Notes: a model not told the origin generated them from the sequence alone. A DNA stretch of 64,000 nucleotides from Metopolophium dirhodum (GCF_019925205.1 NC_083568.1:13824393-13888392), one strand, 5' to 3'. Numbered from the stretch's first letter, positions 23,573 through 38,500 are shown. Translations and numbers: made by a program.

Positions 23573-26077
23573 CTATATAGTAAGTTAATATGTTTTATTG
23601 ATTTCGCGTAAAAAGCTAAAAAAAAATTGATCGAATTAAGAGAGAAAATGGATTTTAAGTTTTTGGAATTACTAAAATATAATGTATTTACTACAGGTAC
23701 CTTTTAACTATCGTGTATGCAATATATATTCTATATTTATAAAAATAATACTACGGTCAACATTACTTGAACTGATTATTATTATTACCAATTTACAATC
23801 GACGATTTCTATACTAATATTTTTTTAAATATCTTATTAAAAAATTTAAATCAAAAGATTTAATCGATCTAACACTGTTCTGGTTCAGTGCCTACCTGAA
23901 ATAAGCAACTAAAAATTCTAATTCTGTGTTAGTTCCTTATTGTATTCACCGGGATTTCTTAAATGATAATTTATCACCATTTTTATTAATGATGCTGGTT
24001 TAGTTTTAAAACACTCCTAACTTCTTTAGTTCACTGATGACGCTAAAATTAAAAAAAAAAAAAGAAAAAAATGTTAAATCGCTTTATGCCGGCATTTAAC
24101 TACAAGATGATATATTAATCTCTTTGCTGCCTGGTGTAGAAACAATGGCATGCCCTTTAATTTTAACATTAACAAATGTAAACTTATCACATTCGCTTTG
24201 TGAGTCATAAATTATACTTAAAAATTTTAAATTTTAATATAAATTAAGCTGTGAAGAGTGTTATTAATGATTTAGATTTAAGACATAAACTGTTTGGTTA
24301 TGAACCGATAAAACCTATTTTTAAAAATCATGACGTACCAAAGTTGTAGTTGAAATGGGCAAGACCCCTCTTTTCGTCTTTGTTTAGATGACGTATATTA
24401 GACATATTTTAAACATTAAACATTTTACCTATATATCTAATGCAGCTTCAAATAATCAAATATCATTACCTAACTATATAATAGCTATTGAATTTATTTT
24501 TATCAATCAAAATTCAATCGATTTCTGTAGTTTCGATGCCCTAAAAGCACTATATTACAATATACCGTATATATAATTCTTTTGTTTGCTCGGAACTTGA
24601 TTACGGTTATTTGGATTAACTTATTTGGACAGCAGCCAGCATACAGGCAGTTACAATCATTAGATTCCTTAGCCTATAGACGTACGAATTTAAACTAAGT
24701 TTTTTGTTTAAGCTACTAAATAATTTTGTCGATTGCCCAGAATTGTTAGAAAGTATACATCATTTTAAATGTCTTTAGAATAAGAGTAAAACATACATGT
24801 TAACAAGATAATACAATATATTATTTTTACCGTATATACATATATAATGTGACTTGTTAGTAGGGTACTACAACTGAAACTTTTTGAATATCAATATTAA
24901 TCTTTTTAGTGGTGATGTTATAACTTTTTGAAATCAATTTAGAGGTATATGAAATTCTACAATTACCTATTTATATTGTTTTTCTCTCTTTTATACACAT
25001 TTTTAATAAATTATAAGTGTTTGTAACGAAATGTTAATGTTTTTACACAAGCGAACTTATTTAATTTTAAATCGTTTGGCTACCTATTATATGACTAACT
25101 TTTGTCAGATTATTTTTATTTTTATTATAAATACCATTGTTTATAATAATATTTTTATTTAAACACAAGGATATCATAATAGTCTAAGAAAGTTCAATGA
25201 TATCTTTGGAAAACAAAAAAAAAACTTTGTTGTTGAGTTCAATTCTCGTTTTGTTTTAAACTTTTAATTTTTTTATAAAAACATAACAATACGATAATCT
25301 ATTACCACTCTTCAGTGAACTTTACTTTCTTGCAGTCATACCAAAGAGTTGTATTTGTATTGTTGCAACAATATACACAGGTACCTGATAAATGTTTTAT
25401 TTTTTATTTACGTTTTACAACAGATATTTGTGAGCGACTATCGTGCTAAATAGATTTATTTTGTATTTTTGTTGTCATACACAAATTATCAGAGGAATAA
25501 AAATTTTAATTTTATTCAACAACGTGGAATTTTTTTTTCTACACGAAAATATGTTTAAACGTTAGTTACCTGCGCTTATTTCCTCTTCTTTGCGCTTCCC
25601 CCTTAGAACTTCCTGTCAAACACATGCACGTCTGTCGACGCTACATCAGTATAGCGTATAATATATATGTGTGTGTGTGTCTTACGTATATACAGACATG
25701 ACACGTACTTTGCGGGTGGCCGGGAGGCACGCATTTTCAAAACGAAGAAAACATAATCGCTATAAGTATTTCGATAGAAAATGCTGTGAGGTCGCAACGC
25801 TCCGTCGAGATAGTATTTTCCAGTCACCGCACGCGCGTCACGGAAAATCTCATTATAATTTTAAAAGCAAACACTTGGAAATCTGATAACAATAATAATA
25901 ATATTAATAATAATAAGGCTATGATAAACCTAAAATTATAATATGAATAGTATTTCATTGTAATCAAACATTATTTTATTCGATTTATAACAATACTCTT
26001 ATTATATTATTTTTTTCGTATTTATATTGCTTTTATAATATTTACCTTGTCTTTATATCCCTAACTTGCACTTTCGT
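23573..26077. other. AT-rich intergenic stretch
   Basis: No gene seen. A somewhat CpG-rich patch at about 25.6-25.85 kb holds a short (GT)n tract. Confidence 0.5.
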
Positions 26078-26112
26078 CATTTCGTCGATGCCATAATGGC
26101 ATCGACGAAATG
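26078..26112. repeat. Perfect 16-bp hairpin, 3-base loop
   Basis: CATTTCGTCGATGCCA at 26078-26093 and its exact reverse complement at 26097-26112 flank TAA. There is no T-run or promoter box beside it. Confidence 0.9.
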
Positions 26113-27732
26113 GAACTACTTATCCGAACACATATTTTCCAACGTATTTATATTATATTATTATGAACGGATACCGGGATACGCATACAAATGTATAATA
26201 TAATAAACTGTTACAAGCACGTATCCAGGATCAATTTTAAGCGTTTTAACCGTTACATCTACTAAGCTTAATACGTTTTCGACATCTAAAAATAATTTGT
26301 GGAATTCTTCCTCACTATTCTCACGAATTGAATTAATAACTTGCACACTGTTATTGAACCCCTACCCCCCCCCCCCTGTATACGGGCCTGAACTGTTGTC
26401 TGTTATTGCATCTTATGGTAAAATCACCTTTATGAAGAGAAAAACAATTAAACAATATAATATTTTTTCAGTATTAAATGTTTAGGATTAATCATTTACT
26501 CACATCCACACACAACACATTTGTAGTACAATAAAAATATAATTCCACACTCCAAAAACATAATCGAATTTAAGCTAGTATAGGTTTATATGTATATGTC
26601 CTATGGTGCATAAATAATACATAATATTTAATGCTACAGGTTGTACCTATAATGTATTATAGGTATATTAAAATTATTACTAATCTTTCGATTAAGTTTT
26701 AATTTCAAAGCTGAAATAAATCAGTCAGTAGAATACATGCGCACGATTTAAAACTTTACAATAGATATAGCAATGGCCATTATGTGTTTCATTTTCTAAG
26801 TTCTTGAAAGGCTTTCCCGTTATTAGCTCACTGCCAGGCTTTCGCTTTTCAGTTAATCGGATTATTACTTTATTGTGTATGTACAGTCATTATAAACGAT
26901 AACCTTTACAGTGAACACATCCCAATAATAACTACCAATAAGTAGGTAATAAGTAATAACAGCTTTAAACTTCCGTCCGTATATGACGTATAATAATGCT
27001 TCGCTCTTATGTCGAGGAGTCAAATCGTTTTAAAACGTACGACGTTATGATGATTTTCTAATATTTTATTTTTCAATCAAAACTAATACGATTTTGCCGT
27101 CGACGCTTTAATAATTTTTCCATTATTGAGTACCTATAGGTACCTAGTACGCAGGACAAAGTATTACTCTTAGGTGCACCGTGTACATGACGTATAAACA
27201 CGTCAAACACAATTATAGCTGTTTGATTAATGTGTATTCGTACAGGTAATATAATAGGTATAAGTACACATCGTAATTATGGTTGTAATTCGATTAAATA
27301 TTTATTTTTTAATGCAAATAGCCGTTCTATTATAAATTATAATACAACTGGATAAATTATTAATCACGTGTAAAAATGGACTCGTTGAAATAATTATGTA
27401 AAACGCGTATTATATTTATTTCACTAATTTGTCGAGACGTCACTAAAATTTAAATTATCCACAACTGGTTTCCCACATATAGGTATACCTATGTATATAT
27501 ACGATACATATATGGACGATGTAGGTGTGTGTATCTTCGCAATAATACACTTGCGGAGGTATTACCAATATGACTTGTGTTGGTCTTACTTATACAATAT
27601 ACATTATACATGTATGATATAGTCATGTAGATCTATGACCCGATCGTAACGGTAGATCGTTTTTATTCATTCTCTCGCGCGGTCGTATACCTATAGAGTA
27701 TATGACATAGGTGTATTATATTTATATTATGT
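26113..27732. other. AT-rich intergenic stretch
   Basis: No gene seen. A run of 12 C lies at 26365-26376. Confidence 0.5.
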
Positions 27733-28466
27733 ACAGAATGATTCAGCGAGCATGCTCATCCCCCATTTCTTCCTTGAATAATGGATTTTGATTTTTAGAA
27801 TTTTTAAATATACTTATACATACAGACCATAGGTATTTTCAAATTCTTGAGATTTTTTTGTATTAATATTAAGGAGTGTCCTGTGGTGATACAAACTTCT
27901 GTTTATCAAATAAGATCTCCCCTTTTTCACTGTAAATTGTTTAGTGGATAATATATTTGAAAATGTTGATGTACTCGATTCAAAATTCGTACAAAAAGTT
28001 TCTCAGTCGTCTAAATGTTTATACTAAGGATAATGCCTTTAAAAATGGTTTTACAAAAATATAGAATAGATGTAATATAGTATATTTATTATCCTTAGAC
28101 CACTTTCCCAAATTATCAACGTTGATAGATTAATATAATTTACTACAATTTTCCACTCACCATAATAGCCCACATATCTTTGAAAGCCATTATCATGAAC
28201 ATAATATTATCCTTATTAGTACAATAAGTTAAATAACTTAGAAACTACTCGTTAAAATTTTAATTCTAATACGACAAAAAATACCCTAAATAATTTTCAG
28301 TAGAAAAAGGGGGACCTAAGTGGACTTAAGTACCCAGTGACGAAAATCTGTATAGAATTTGAAAACTAATACATTATGTTCTTAAATGATATTGAAACAG
28401 TTTTGAATAACTGCGCATTATTGGAGAAAAAAGGGGATGAGCATGCTTCTTGGTGAAACATCCTGT
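27733..28466. mobile_element. Foldback MITE family A, full-length copy (copy 2, 734 bp)
   Basis: The left terminus reads ACAGAATGATTCAGCGAGC and then GCATGCTCATCCCC. The right terminus on the other strand reads ACAGGATGTTTCACCAAG and then GCATGCTCATCCCC. The two arms stay alignable well inward, so a transcript could fold on itself. No reading frame is seen. Related copies lie near 5440, 32250 and 35040. Confidence 0.75.
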
Positions 28467-30747
28467 CATAACGTCATGATGTCATAGCGTCATGTTATTA
28501 TAAATTGTTGCACTATATCGTCATTATTTATTATTGTATTCCGCTTCATAATATAGCTGTGTGTGCAGTATATATAGGTAATTTGCAATATTTACATAGG
28601 CCCGCAGTAAAATCACATTATATTTTGTACATGCGCATCACGAGAAGACATTTACGTAGTAGTATAATATGACATAATATTACACGTTAAAATCCCCTAT
28701 GTACGATGCGTGCGATGTTATATTATTATGTGTTCGTCGAACGCGTATCGGGAAAAGTATATAATAAAATATGACATTAAATAATTCAGCCGCATGCGCG
28801 TGAACGGGTAGTATGTTCTCGATGAAAGCCTGCAAGATAAAAGGAAATATTTCTGGAGGACGACATTTATTCACCGCAAGTCTTATAATAATTTAATCAC
28901 TAGATACTACACTCAACTACCGCAGAATAAAATATAGTGGTAGACGCGTTGCAATCAAAGGACATGTATAAATGAATTTATTTTATATATAAATATTACA
29001 CATCATCGATATAGAGCCAATTACATTATGTCATTAAATTGATATTATTTGCTCTGACCGTTACACAATAATAATAATAATATGGTTTACCGTAATATTA
29101 TTTAATAATGACAATAATAATAAATCCTGAGATAACGGAATCCTAAGTTGCGGCCGTAACGTTGCATGATAGGTACATAATATCAACTAGAATAACTCGA
29201 TGATCCTCTTAATGATTAAAGGTTAACAATTACTTTGATCGCCATAGATCTCATAATTACTTAATTATTATGCTGTGCTTGTAATTATTATTATTATTAT
29301 TAGTAGTAGTAGTAGTAGTAGTATTACTATTATTACTATTATTATTGTATTTGTACAGAACAGGTGAGTTATAATTTATATTAATCGCAATCTTAGGTAT
29401 TTACAAGTTTATTATCGCCAAGCTGTACGATGCAGCTGGGGATAAATAAATTAGAACTAGACAAAGAATATCGTTTTCGTTTTATACTGTTAATGTATTC
29501 AAAATTATTCTTAATAGTTGTTAACATTTTTATTAATTTAAAAATGTGGTTTAGAAACTACTTAAAATATTTAAAAAGTAGAATTCACATTAACACCATA
29601 CTAAGTGATATACATACCTACCAATATTCACATACCTTCGTGATACTGCAGCCGTCCGCTTATAATCGTTCATAATTCGCATACATTGTGTATTTTACCC
29701 ATTCGATTGTGGAAATTATTTATGAAATTTTTATGATGAAAAAATTAGATGAAACGAAGTCGAATTTAAATCGTGTGTAATGTGTATACTCTCTATATTC
29801 AACGTACATCATATTAAAGGTTATATGGCTATATATATTGTATGTGTATACCTACCTATATCCAAAATCAATATAATATAATTTTCATTAATATAAAAAA
29901 AATGCAAATATATTGTCATGTAAAAAATGTAATTAATAACCCGAGTCCGCCGAATCAAACCTCTGTAGTAATTATTTATACTTTTTTCGGAAAAATATAT
30001 ACGAACAATTCGTTATGTTGGCCAGGTATGTATATACATATTATACACGCATACATTATATATATAATAATATGTATATGTACCGTATATATAATATATT
30101 ATAATAATACTACATTCGTTTTAGTCATGTCTCGTTCTATTTGAATTATAGTCGTAGTCAACCACCACAAAAAGTTGATGTATGTTGCGTATTGCGTTTG
30201 ATGAATGTTGCGTTTCTGGGACTTTGGGATAGACCTACTCAATCACATAGACGCACGTAAACGTGGTTTACGGAAACCCGAACGGAATATTTTATACAGA
30301 GAACAACATTTTCCTCGCGTATTTATAATATTATAATATAATATAGGATATATGAATATAATATAGTATATACCTACCCTACTTACTTACTTCGTATAAA
30401 AACTATGGCGCATTTAATTTAAAACGATTTCTATTGAAATAATATTGCAATCATTTTTTTTTTAGGAACAAAATGTAAATGTTAACTTTAACGATTACAT
30501 CGTATGTATTTCCGTCTGAAGCACAAAACAAAATCCATATATTGATATTTTAATGTACACATTTATATACATGTACAACAAATAACACATATAGGGAGCG
30601 GAGAGATATATAGATAAGTATGAATATTAAATAATAATAATAATAATAATAGTGTAGGTACGACATTATACTTTGGTATATATAAAACATTACCGCGACT
30701 GAGTTGTAACGTATAGCAATAGTGCAGTATATAATAATATCGAAACA
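28467..30747. other. AT-rich intergenic stretch
   Basis: No gene seen. A compound (ATT)n(AGT)n tract lies at 29284-29346. Confidence 0.5.
29284..29346. repeat. (ATT)n(AGT)n(ATT)n compound microsatellite
   Basis: A trinucleotide tract of about 60 bp that changes unit twice. Confidence 0.9.
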
Positions 30748-30792
30748 CGCTTATTCGACACAGAATACTTCATATTCTGTGTCGAATAAGCG
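30748..30792. repeat. Perfect 20-bp hairpin, 5-base loop, followed by a T run
   Basis: CGCTTATTCGACACAGAATA at 30748-30767 is followed by CTTCA and then its exact reverse complement at 30773-30792. One more A-T pair and, past a single mismatch, three more pairs extend the stem outward. A run of nine or more T follows on the plus strand. No Pol III boxes are seen upstream. Confidence 0.92.
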
Positions 30793-31389
30793 TTTTTTTT
30801 TGTGTGTCATTGTCGAGGAAAAATCGATAATCGCCGTGGTATTTGTATAATATATTATTATACATTTTACTTAATCCACCATTGACAATATACCATACAC
30901 GAAAAACGACGTTAAAATTGTAGTACACACTACACATATTATATATTGTATACACGATACATCAATATTATAATATATACTTTTTTCTCGTAACGACATA
31001 ACATTGTTATAACTTATAATCATTAATGCAAACCGTTATAGAACATTCCATACACAGAGTGATCCATAAAACGCGTTTTTTTATATACCTACCAATTGTC
31101 TTTGAAATAGGTACCTCTTTTATTGTTTTTTTTTATTCACTCCCAAAAAACATATACCTAATAAGCTTTTTGAAAATGCACACCAAGCTGATTGATGTCC
31201 AAGAACCTATGATTAATAGGGCTCGGATTTTGAAGCAAAATAAATACCAAAAAAAACCAACGATTTTTTTAAATGAGTAATAAAAAAGCATATCTCAGTA
31301 TACAAAAAGCAATGAAAAACTTTAAAAAAAATGTAATTTTGTTTATTTTGATTTTTAAAAAAACGTGAGCAAATGGATACCACTATGGT

Positions 31390-31622
31390 GCACTGCAATG
31401 GATGTTGAGTGGGTCACTGTAATGGATGTGTAAAATTTGAATTCAATGATATATCATATATCATTATAAATTTATAATATACAAAAAACGATTCTGAGAT
31501 GAGATGGTCTGTCAGCCCATATCAAGTATATTATGTCATGATATGTTTTAGATTCTAAACGGAGAGAAGAATATATTGATTGTACAATGATGTTTTTTAT
31601 TTTTTCTGTCATCACCTTTTGG
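31390..31622. repeat. Modular repeat family C: left and right end modules in opposed orientation
   Basis: The phrase GGGTCACTGTAATGGATG ... TTTGAATTCAATGATA ... AAACGATTCTGAG is the same module as at 43370-43440 and, inverted, at 59585-59650. It is followed by TAGATTCTAAACGGAGAG ... ACAATGATG ... CTGTCATCACC, which is the reverse complement of the right-end module found at 54265-54357 and 54788-54858. Confidence 0.6.
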
Positions 31623-32249
31623 GGCAATATAAATGCTTTGATTTTCTACTTCAGCATCATTTCTTATAGAAAAGTGAACCATTAGTTGGTACTTTGAATT
31701 CCTGAGCCATATCTATTCTATATAATATTTTATCCATACTGGGAAGAGGGTGCCGTATATCATATTGAACCTACCAATATTTTGAGGTAAGCTTAGTGTT
31801 CAAAAATATTATACCATAACACTGTCTCGAATTTTTATTAGAATAAAAATATATTATAATTTTATTTATATAGTATTGAAATACGATGAAAAAATGATTC
31901 TATCCGAATAAAGTCTAAATTTTGATAATCAAGATTACCAAACAATTATTTTAATGATAATATTAAATGTTAACAAATGTTCGTAATCTTCTTTAGTTTT
32001 TCCGGAATATTTTGACCTCGGCAGTCTTCCGTCCGCTCAGAATTGCCCAACAAAACTTAATAAAATATTCAAATCACCTACAAAGCATAATTATTTTCAA
32101 GTTGATTCAAGTAACCATTATGCGTTTGAGACACTAAAACAATAAATATTAATAATAGTATGTTGATTCGTATACAAACAGTGAAATTTGTATCATCTAA
32201 CCATCACTCCTTAAATGGTAAAAAATCTAAAGATCTAACAATATGATCT

Positions 32250-32352
32250 TTAAGTTGGTATAATTAAAAATTTAAATAAATTCATCACATACCTATTAAG
32301 ACTAAAAAATGGGAGTGACTGAGTGAGTATACTTGGTGAATCACCCTCTGCA
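32250..32352 (+). mobile_element. Foldback MITE family A, right-end fragment (copy 3)
   Basis: AATAAATTCATCACATACC, then AATGGGAGTGACTGAGTGAG and TATACTTGGTGAATCACC, match the right arm and terminus of the copy at 35040-35583. A weak left-end match (ACAGAGTGATCC) lies about 1.2 kb upstream at 31058, but the arms between do not align well, so only the right end is called. Confidence 0.45.
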
Positions 32353-35039
32353 TATTCGAATAATGGCGAGGAAATCAGCAAAATTATTACCCATTTTTAT
32401 TTTATTAGTCAAATTACGATGAAGCAAAATAATAAAACGATATAAAAATGATTTTCATCTTTTCAATGTTATTAATATTGGTATACCTCTATACCCCTTC
32501 CAAAACGATTTTGGCCAGCGTTGTTGAAATATATCTTAGTAAAAAAAAAGGTTATAGACCCCTGATGTATCTAACATAAGATATAAATAATACTATAATA
32601 GTACCTACTTAAAATATAATATATTATTATTTTAAATTTTGCATCCCGTATAGTACATTACTATACACGTATATTATATAATATTATATTATAATCCAAA
32701 CGTTCCATTAATAAAATTATAATATTATACAAACATTATACAAACATTATTCTCAATTCGTTATAAAGGCCAAAAAACTAAAACTATAATCATTATATCC
32801 GGTGCATTATGAATTATTATGATTTATGAATAATACTTAACTTATACGCTATTTTTAAAAGTAATATTTTAGACAAATAATAGCAATATGCATATATGTT
32901 AGTATTTAATATATATTATAAATTATAACATAATCATTTTCGATCCAAGTAATAAATATTAATTTACCAAAAAGTATATTTAAATTAAATTAACCCAGTA
33001 TAAGTCATAAAATATAAATTGTACCTACATTTATAATTTTTGTTCACTATATGTGTATAATAATATTATACTTTCATGTAGGTATAGCCATATGGGTATT
33101 AACTAATTATGTTTTATTTAAATGATAACTGATAAATATGTAAAACAAATTTTAAATCAATGAAAATAAACCAGAACTAATCTTTTTCCAAGATCTATTA
33201 ATTTTTTGTCACAATGACACAAATAGAAAAAAATGAAATGAGATTGTAAAAAAAAAAAATATTATAATATAGAAAAATCATAATATACCTACTACATTAT
33301 TAATTTGATGTTATACCTAAAGATATGTAGGTGTCTGGTGTAGGTAACTGGTCTCAGATTTCACTGTTTTGTATTGCATTTTTTCAACTACCTACTGCGG
33401 ATAAATTATAAACATATCTAATCTAATATTCATTTTGTATTCAAATTTTATTTTAAACATTCTATATAATATGCATATATTATAATATTCTATTATATTT
33501 GCGTGAAACTTTTAGATTATATAATTTACTACCTGAAAAGTGTTTACCGCGAAAATCACACAATCAGTACCTAGTAATAGTTCCTTCACTCCGCTCAAAG
33601 TCTAAAAATGTTTTATAACTTTTTATAGAAGTATTATACGATACATATTAATTAAATGAATTAGAATAAATATCCGATTAAAATTTATAACTCGTATATC
33701 AACATAATTATAATATAATAATCAGCAATAGAATATTCTAATACTTTTCCCTTAACATATCGTACATTATCCTTGTATATTATTCTGTTATGTGCATGTA
33801 TAGTTTGTACCTGTATACATTTAAAACATGTCCAAAAGTCCAATGCTGTGCTGACACGCATAAGGTAATTGCAATTTGTAATGGTTAAACAGATCCTCCT
33901 TGTGGTCGGTATAAATGGAAAAATAAAAAGAATAAAAAGGTGATTACAAATTACAACGGCACTGGAGCTTGGAATGTTGGATATAATAATATATATTGGC
34001 AAGTGCGAATGCGTTATAACGTGTCAAAGTACGTCCGGTGTAGTAGTAGTGCAGGTACCTATAATATAGACTAGCCAAGAAGAATTTTACTGTGTTGCAA
34101 TTAAATTTTAAAATGACCATTGCGTGCTTACGAAAAAAAATTCCTAACGGAAACATTATAACGCGGCAATAATAAACTAATGATTCATCGAAATAAATGG
34201 TTCCGGGTTTTTTTTCATACAATGGTTACAATATTAAGAAAATGTGTAAGTACCTAGGTATATATATTTGAAAAAAAAAATCTTAGTTAAAAAGTATAAC
34301 ATTTATAGTCATAAGGATAATTAGAGGTTGGTACATGACCTATAAAGGCTACGTGTTGTACACAAATATTTGTATTTTGTACATAATACATAATAATAAT
34401 ATAGGTTTGTACCTCATTTGAATTAGGTATATAGTCAGAATTTTGAATATGTATTTATGTTTGAGTTATACATTTTAATTACCTACTGTATAATGTATGA
34501 TACTGGGTAAAATTATTCTTCTGAAAAATATAATGAATAGGTACACTCTTTTTATTATTATCTTAAATAGTGCATAAAAAATAATTCGTTTTTATTCAAT
34601 ACAATTTACTAAACATTAAAATATACATTGGCACTAACTATTAGTTATAGTCTCAGTGGGAACGATCTAATCCCAATAAGTAAATATTTAAAGCGATTCG
34701 TGACAAATGCCATTAATTTTGACTTCAAAATTTAATATATTTAAGTTGGACCGGACTATAACTATAATAATGATAGCTATAAGTCCCTAACTCTACTAGG
34801 TGTTCATTTACATAATTTATACAAAAGTATAATATGTGAGTATAAAAATTATGTTATGTGGCGTAGGTATAGGTATTTCGAAAGGAATTTTTGTGAAAGC
34901 TTTATTCAGTGCATATATCTTAAACAATCCAAATTGTAGCTTAAAAGAAATATCAAAAAACAATTTAAATTTTTAACTCATTTTTTCTCTACAACAACTC
35001 CAATATATGACAGTTATTGTATTGTATATGTACAGCATT
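32353..35039. other. AT-rich intergenic stretch
   Basis: Nothing recognised on either strand. Confidence 0.5.
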
Positions 35040-35583
35040 ACAGCGTGATTCACAACTCACAAGGTATGCTCAGTGCTCACCCTATTTTTCTTCTTCAATA
35101 ATTATTCAGTTATTCAAAATCTGATTTTTTAAATGTATGCCTAAAGACCATATTTTCCGATTCTTGAGATGTTTAGTTCTACTTAAAGAATGTCCTATGA
35201 AAACATAAATGTTGTTTTTAAAATGAGTATCCCCCTTTTCTATTGATTTTTAAAACGTTTTTTAAGGACTTTAATCCTTAGTATAAACATTTAAATAACT
35301 GAAAAACTACGCGTTTGAATTTTGAATTAGGTAAATTAAAATATTCAAAATATTACCCACTAAAGTCAAAATGGAGAGGGTTCTCATTTGAAAAACGGAA
35401 GTTTGTATCACCCCTGTGTCCTGCAGTACACTCCTTAAGTAGTACAAACAAATCCAAGAATTTAAAAATTTTGTCTTTGACTATAAGTAAGTATATTTAA
35501 AAATTCCAAAAATCATAATTCGAATAAATTCATTATTAAAGGAAAACAATGAGGGTTGTATGCTTGGAGAATCACCTATATCG
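35040..35583. mobile_element. Foldback MITE family A, copy 4 (about 544 bp)
   Basis: The left end reads ACAGCGTGATTCAC and then GGTATGCTCA. The right end on the other strand reads GGTGATTCTCCAAGCATAC. Arm phrases such as ACCATATTTTCCGATTCTTG and AAAGAATGTCCTATG on the left correspond to inverted phrases on the right and to the copy at 27733. A short open frame at 35315-35500 is part of the arm, not a gene. Confidence 0.7.
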
Positions 35584-38500
35584 TATAGATGTTATGATTA
35601 ATAATAACAACACTGCCCATAAATGTTATATAATATATATAAATCGTTGTATGTGTACAATTTATTATCGCACTGCAGTTATAATAATTGAAATGTTTTT
35701 CAAATACATATATATTATATAATCTTTTGCGGATAAAGGGAGTCGTGTGTCCGGTGCGTGAATGTGAAACACAATTTGTATTTATGGCCGCAATGTGGCA
35801 CTATATATCCTCATATACTATATTATATACGCGACACTCGTACGTCTTATGTACATTTGGAGTTATAGGTTTTTATAAAATGTTACGTGTTTCAGCTATA
35901 GGTACAAAGCATACGCGCATAGCCTATTTTTCTATATGTGCATGCTGTTTAAACGAATAAATCATAAACCAATAAATTGCGTCTGTGTGTTCATAAATTT
36001 AATAGTCTTATAACAAACAACATCAAAATGACATATTGCCCAACTGGGAAGTCGACCGTAAACATTATAACCTATAAGCTTCAAGAATTGTTCATCTGTA
36101 CAAAAACGTCCACTAAAAAAAGCCAACGATTTATTCGCATGTACGGGGCTTCTAAGTCCGCTAGGACTCTACGGAAATTATATAAAATCCTCCACTCGTA
36201 ATCAATTATATTATATACGCGGAAGATAGACATTTCGTCCGACGGGCAGAAATAAATTCTCCGTGTACGCGTATATATTTTCCAATGATATTGTCCTAAA
36301 CTTTGTCTTTGGTAAAAAATAATTTTACCGTACCTTATAATATACAAAATAACAGCAGTTAATGCCGAGCGACAAAATCTTTCGCGTCAAACCTATATGA
36401 GACCTATTGGGAGAATTAATGTATCCATGATATCTGTGGCTACTGTTGAACTCTTGAACTCGTCGAGAAGATTATAATTTAAATGAAATAAAAAATGCTT
36501 CAGTCAAGCATCGTGACGTGGGACGAACAACAACAAATACCATATAGTTGTTGTTTAAAAAATAATTTCTAATCTCAACATGGATTCGCCGCGTAACTGG
36601 TTTTTAGTGGCCTAATAAACCGTATAACTCGTGAAAACTGTATGCACAGACTATTATACTGCAACACGCTGAAACAGGTATGCCCAAATACATTCCTTTT
36701 GGAATTAACGATAAAAATGATTGACTACATTATAGAAAGATTTCTACCATTTATTAATGTGCGCATGGAAAGATATCGGACTAATAACACTGTCCGACAG
36801 ACAATACAATATATAATATTATAACGTATATTTTCATGATTATATGCTATGGCACGATACCGAGCAAAAATCAGACACATGCTTCAACACATGACTGAAC
36901 ACGAGAAATTCCATTCCAACAGCTATTGATTTTAATTTTTAATAATACTCGTGTTCCATTACAGAAGTGTTGTTTGTGTATAATATAAGTATGTTGCAAA
37001 TATACTCTGCTCGTATATGTGTACGACTAGATGCGGGTATAAAAAGTTTTACCGAAAGCAAGTTTGGGAATTTGAAATACTAATTCAAGTAATACTACAG
37101 ACTACAACTTGCAGTACAGAGTAAGTTTATACTTTTAAACTACTCCTACGAGTCCTACGACAATAAGTTTGTTCGCCATTGAAATTACGATTTAGAAACG
37201 AAATACAGCTGTAGCGATAAGCGTTATTGCATATATATATGTGTCTGCGCAGTGTACTTACAAGCTCTGGTAAGTTAAGGTGCACCAAACAAAATTATTT
37301 TACAAGGGTAAAAAAGCACACAATATACGTTTATTATCATACCAACTCCCTAAAGAGGTGACCTATAGAAAATAGTTACTTCAAGTCTGCAAGTAATAAT
37401 ATGTTAAGTTCTAGAAAAATAGTAGTTCAATACATGTTTTGAATATTTGGAGTTAAATAGTAAAAAGTTCTTTAGTGAATCACAAGGAAGGGAATGCAAT
37501 ACGATTTATGAAGATAGTTTAGTGGGGTGTGCGTATAATGAAACTTTTACTTTTTAATTTGGAAAATCGTAATTTAAATTTATAACGCAAAAAGTATTTT
37601 GATTTAAAAACATTCTATATATCAAACAAACACGAATTTTAAAACAAAAATGTTAGACCGTTTTATTTATTTATTCGCCTAATTTAAAAGGTAACCCTTC
37701 TTTTAAAGTTAAAATAACAACTCAAAAACAAACAACCACAGAATTTTGCAAAAAAAAAAAAAATTTTAATTTGACCTGCAGTATTATATTATATGCCCGA
37801 TGTTATATCTTACACATTTTTACTTTTATTTTAGATATTTTATTAATCATTTTCAATATCTTCATTCTTCTATATTATTTTGAAGCTCTCGAAATTGTTT
37901 TGTTTGCATTGCGTTGTGTTGTCAACTGTAGGTACCTATCTCAAAGGTATGTTTAAATTATTATACAAATACCTACAGCGATTATTGACTATAAGTTCCA
38001 ACTTCAATTCATTCTGAACAAACGGATTTAATATTCCATTTTACGGTTATTGATCGAAAAGTTTCTCATGGCAATATAATCCACCAACCTATATCAAATA
38101 ACCACGATATCTTGTAGATATACCAGCAAATATTGGGTAATTGATAAAATAATGAACACTGGTATGAGTGGTATATTGGTACAATGGTACCTACCTACCT
38201 ACGCAATAGATTTACCTAATTAAGTTTCATTGACGTTGTATATTTTCTTATCAAGTTATCTTCCACAATAAAATAAATTAGTCATCAGTATACGGTAATT
38301 TTGTTATATATCCTTTGAAATACAGGAATATTTGATTACATGAGTCATGAATGGTACCTAGATTTCAAAATATTATTCTTGTCATTCAAATTGGCCAATT
38401 TACCAAAATAATATAATATTATTTATTAATTTGTTATCATTTAATAAAATACTATTAAAATATTGATTACATACTTCCGTAAGATCGTAAACTATTCATT

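Noticed and set aside
35315..35500. 61-codon plus-strand frame
   Set aside because: It falls within the right arm of the foldback element at 35040-35583.
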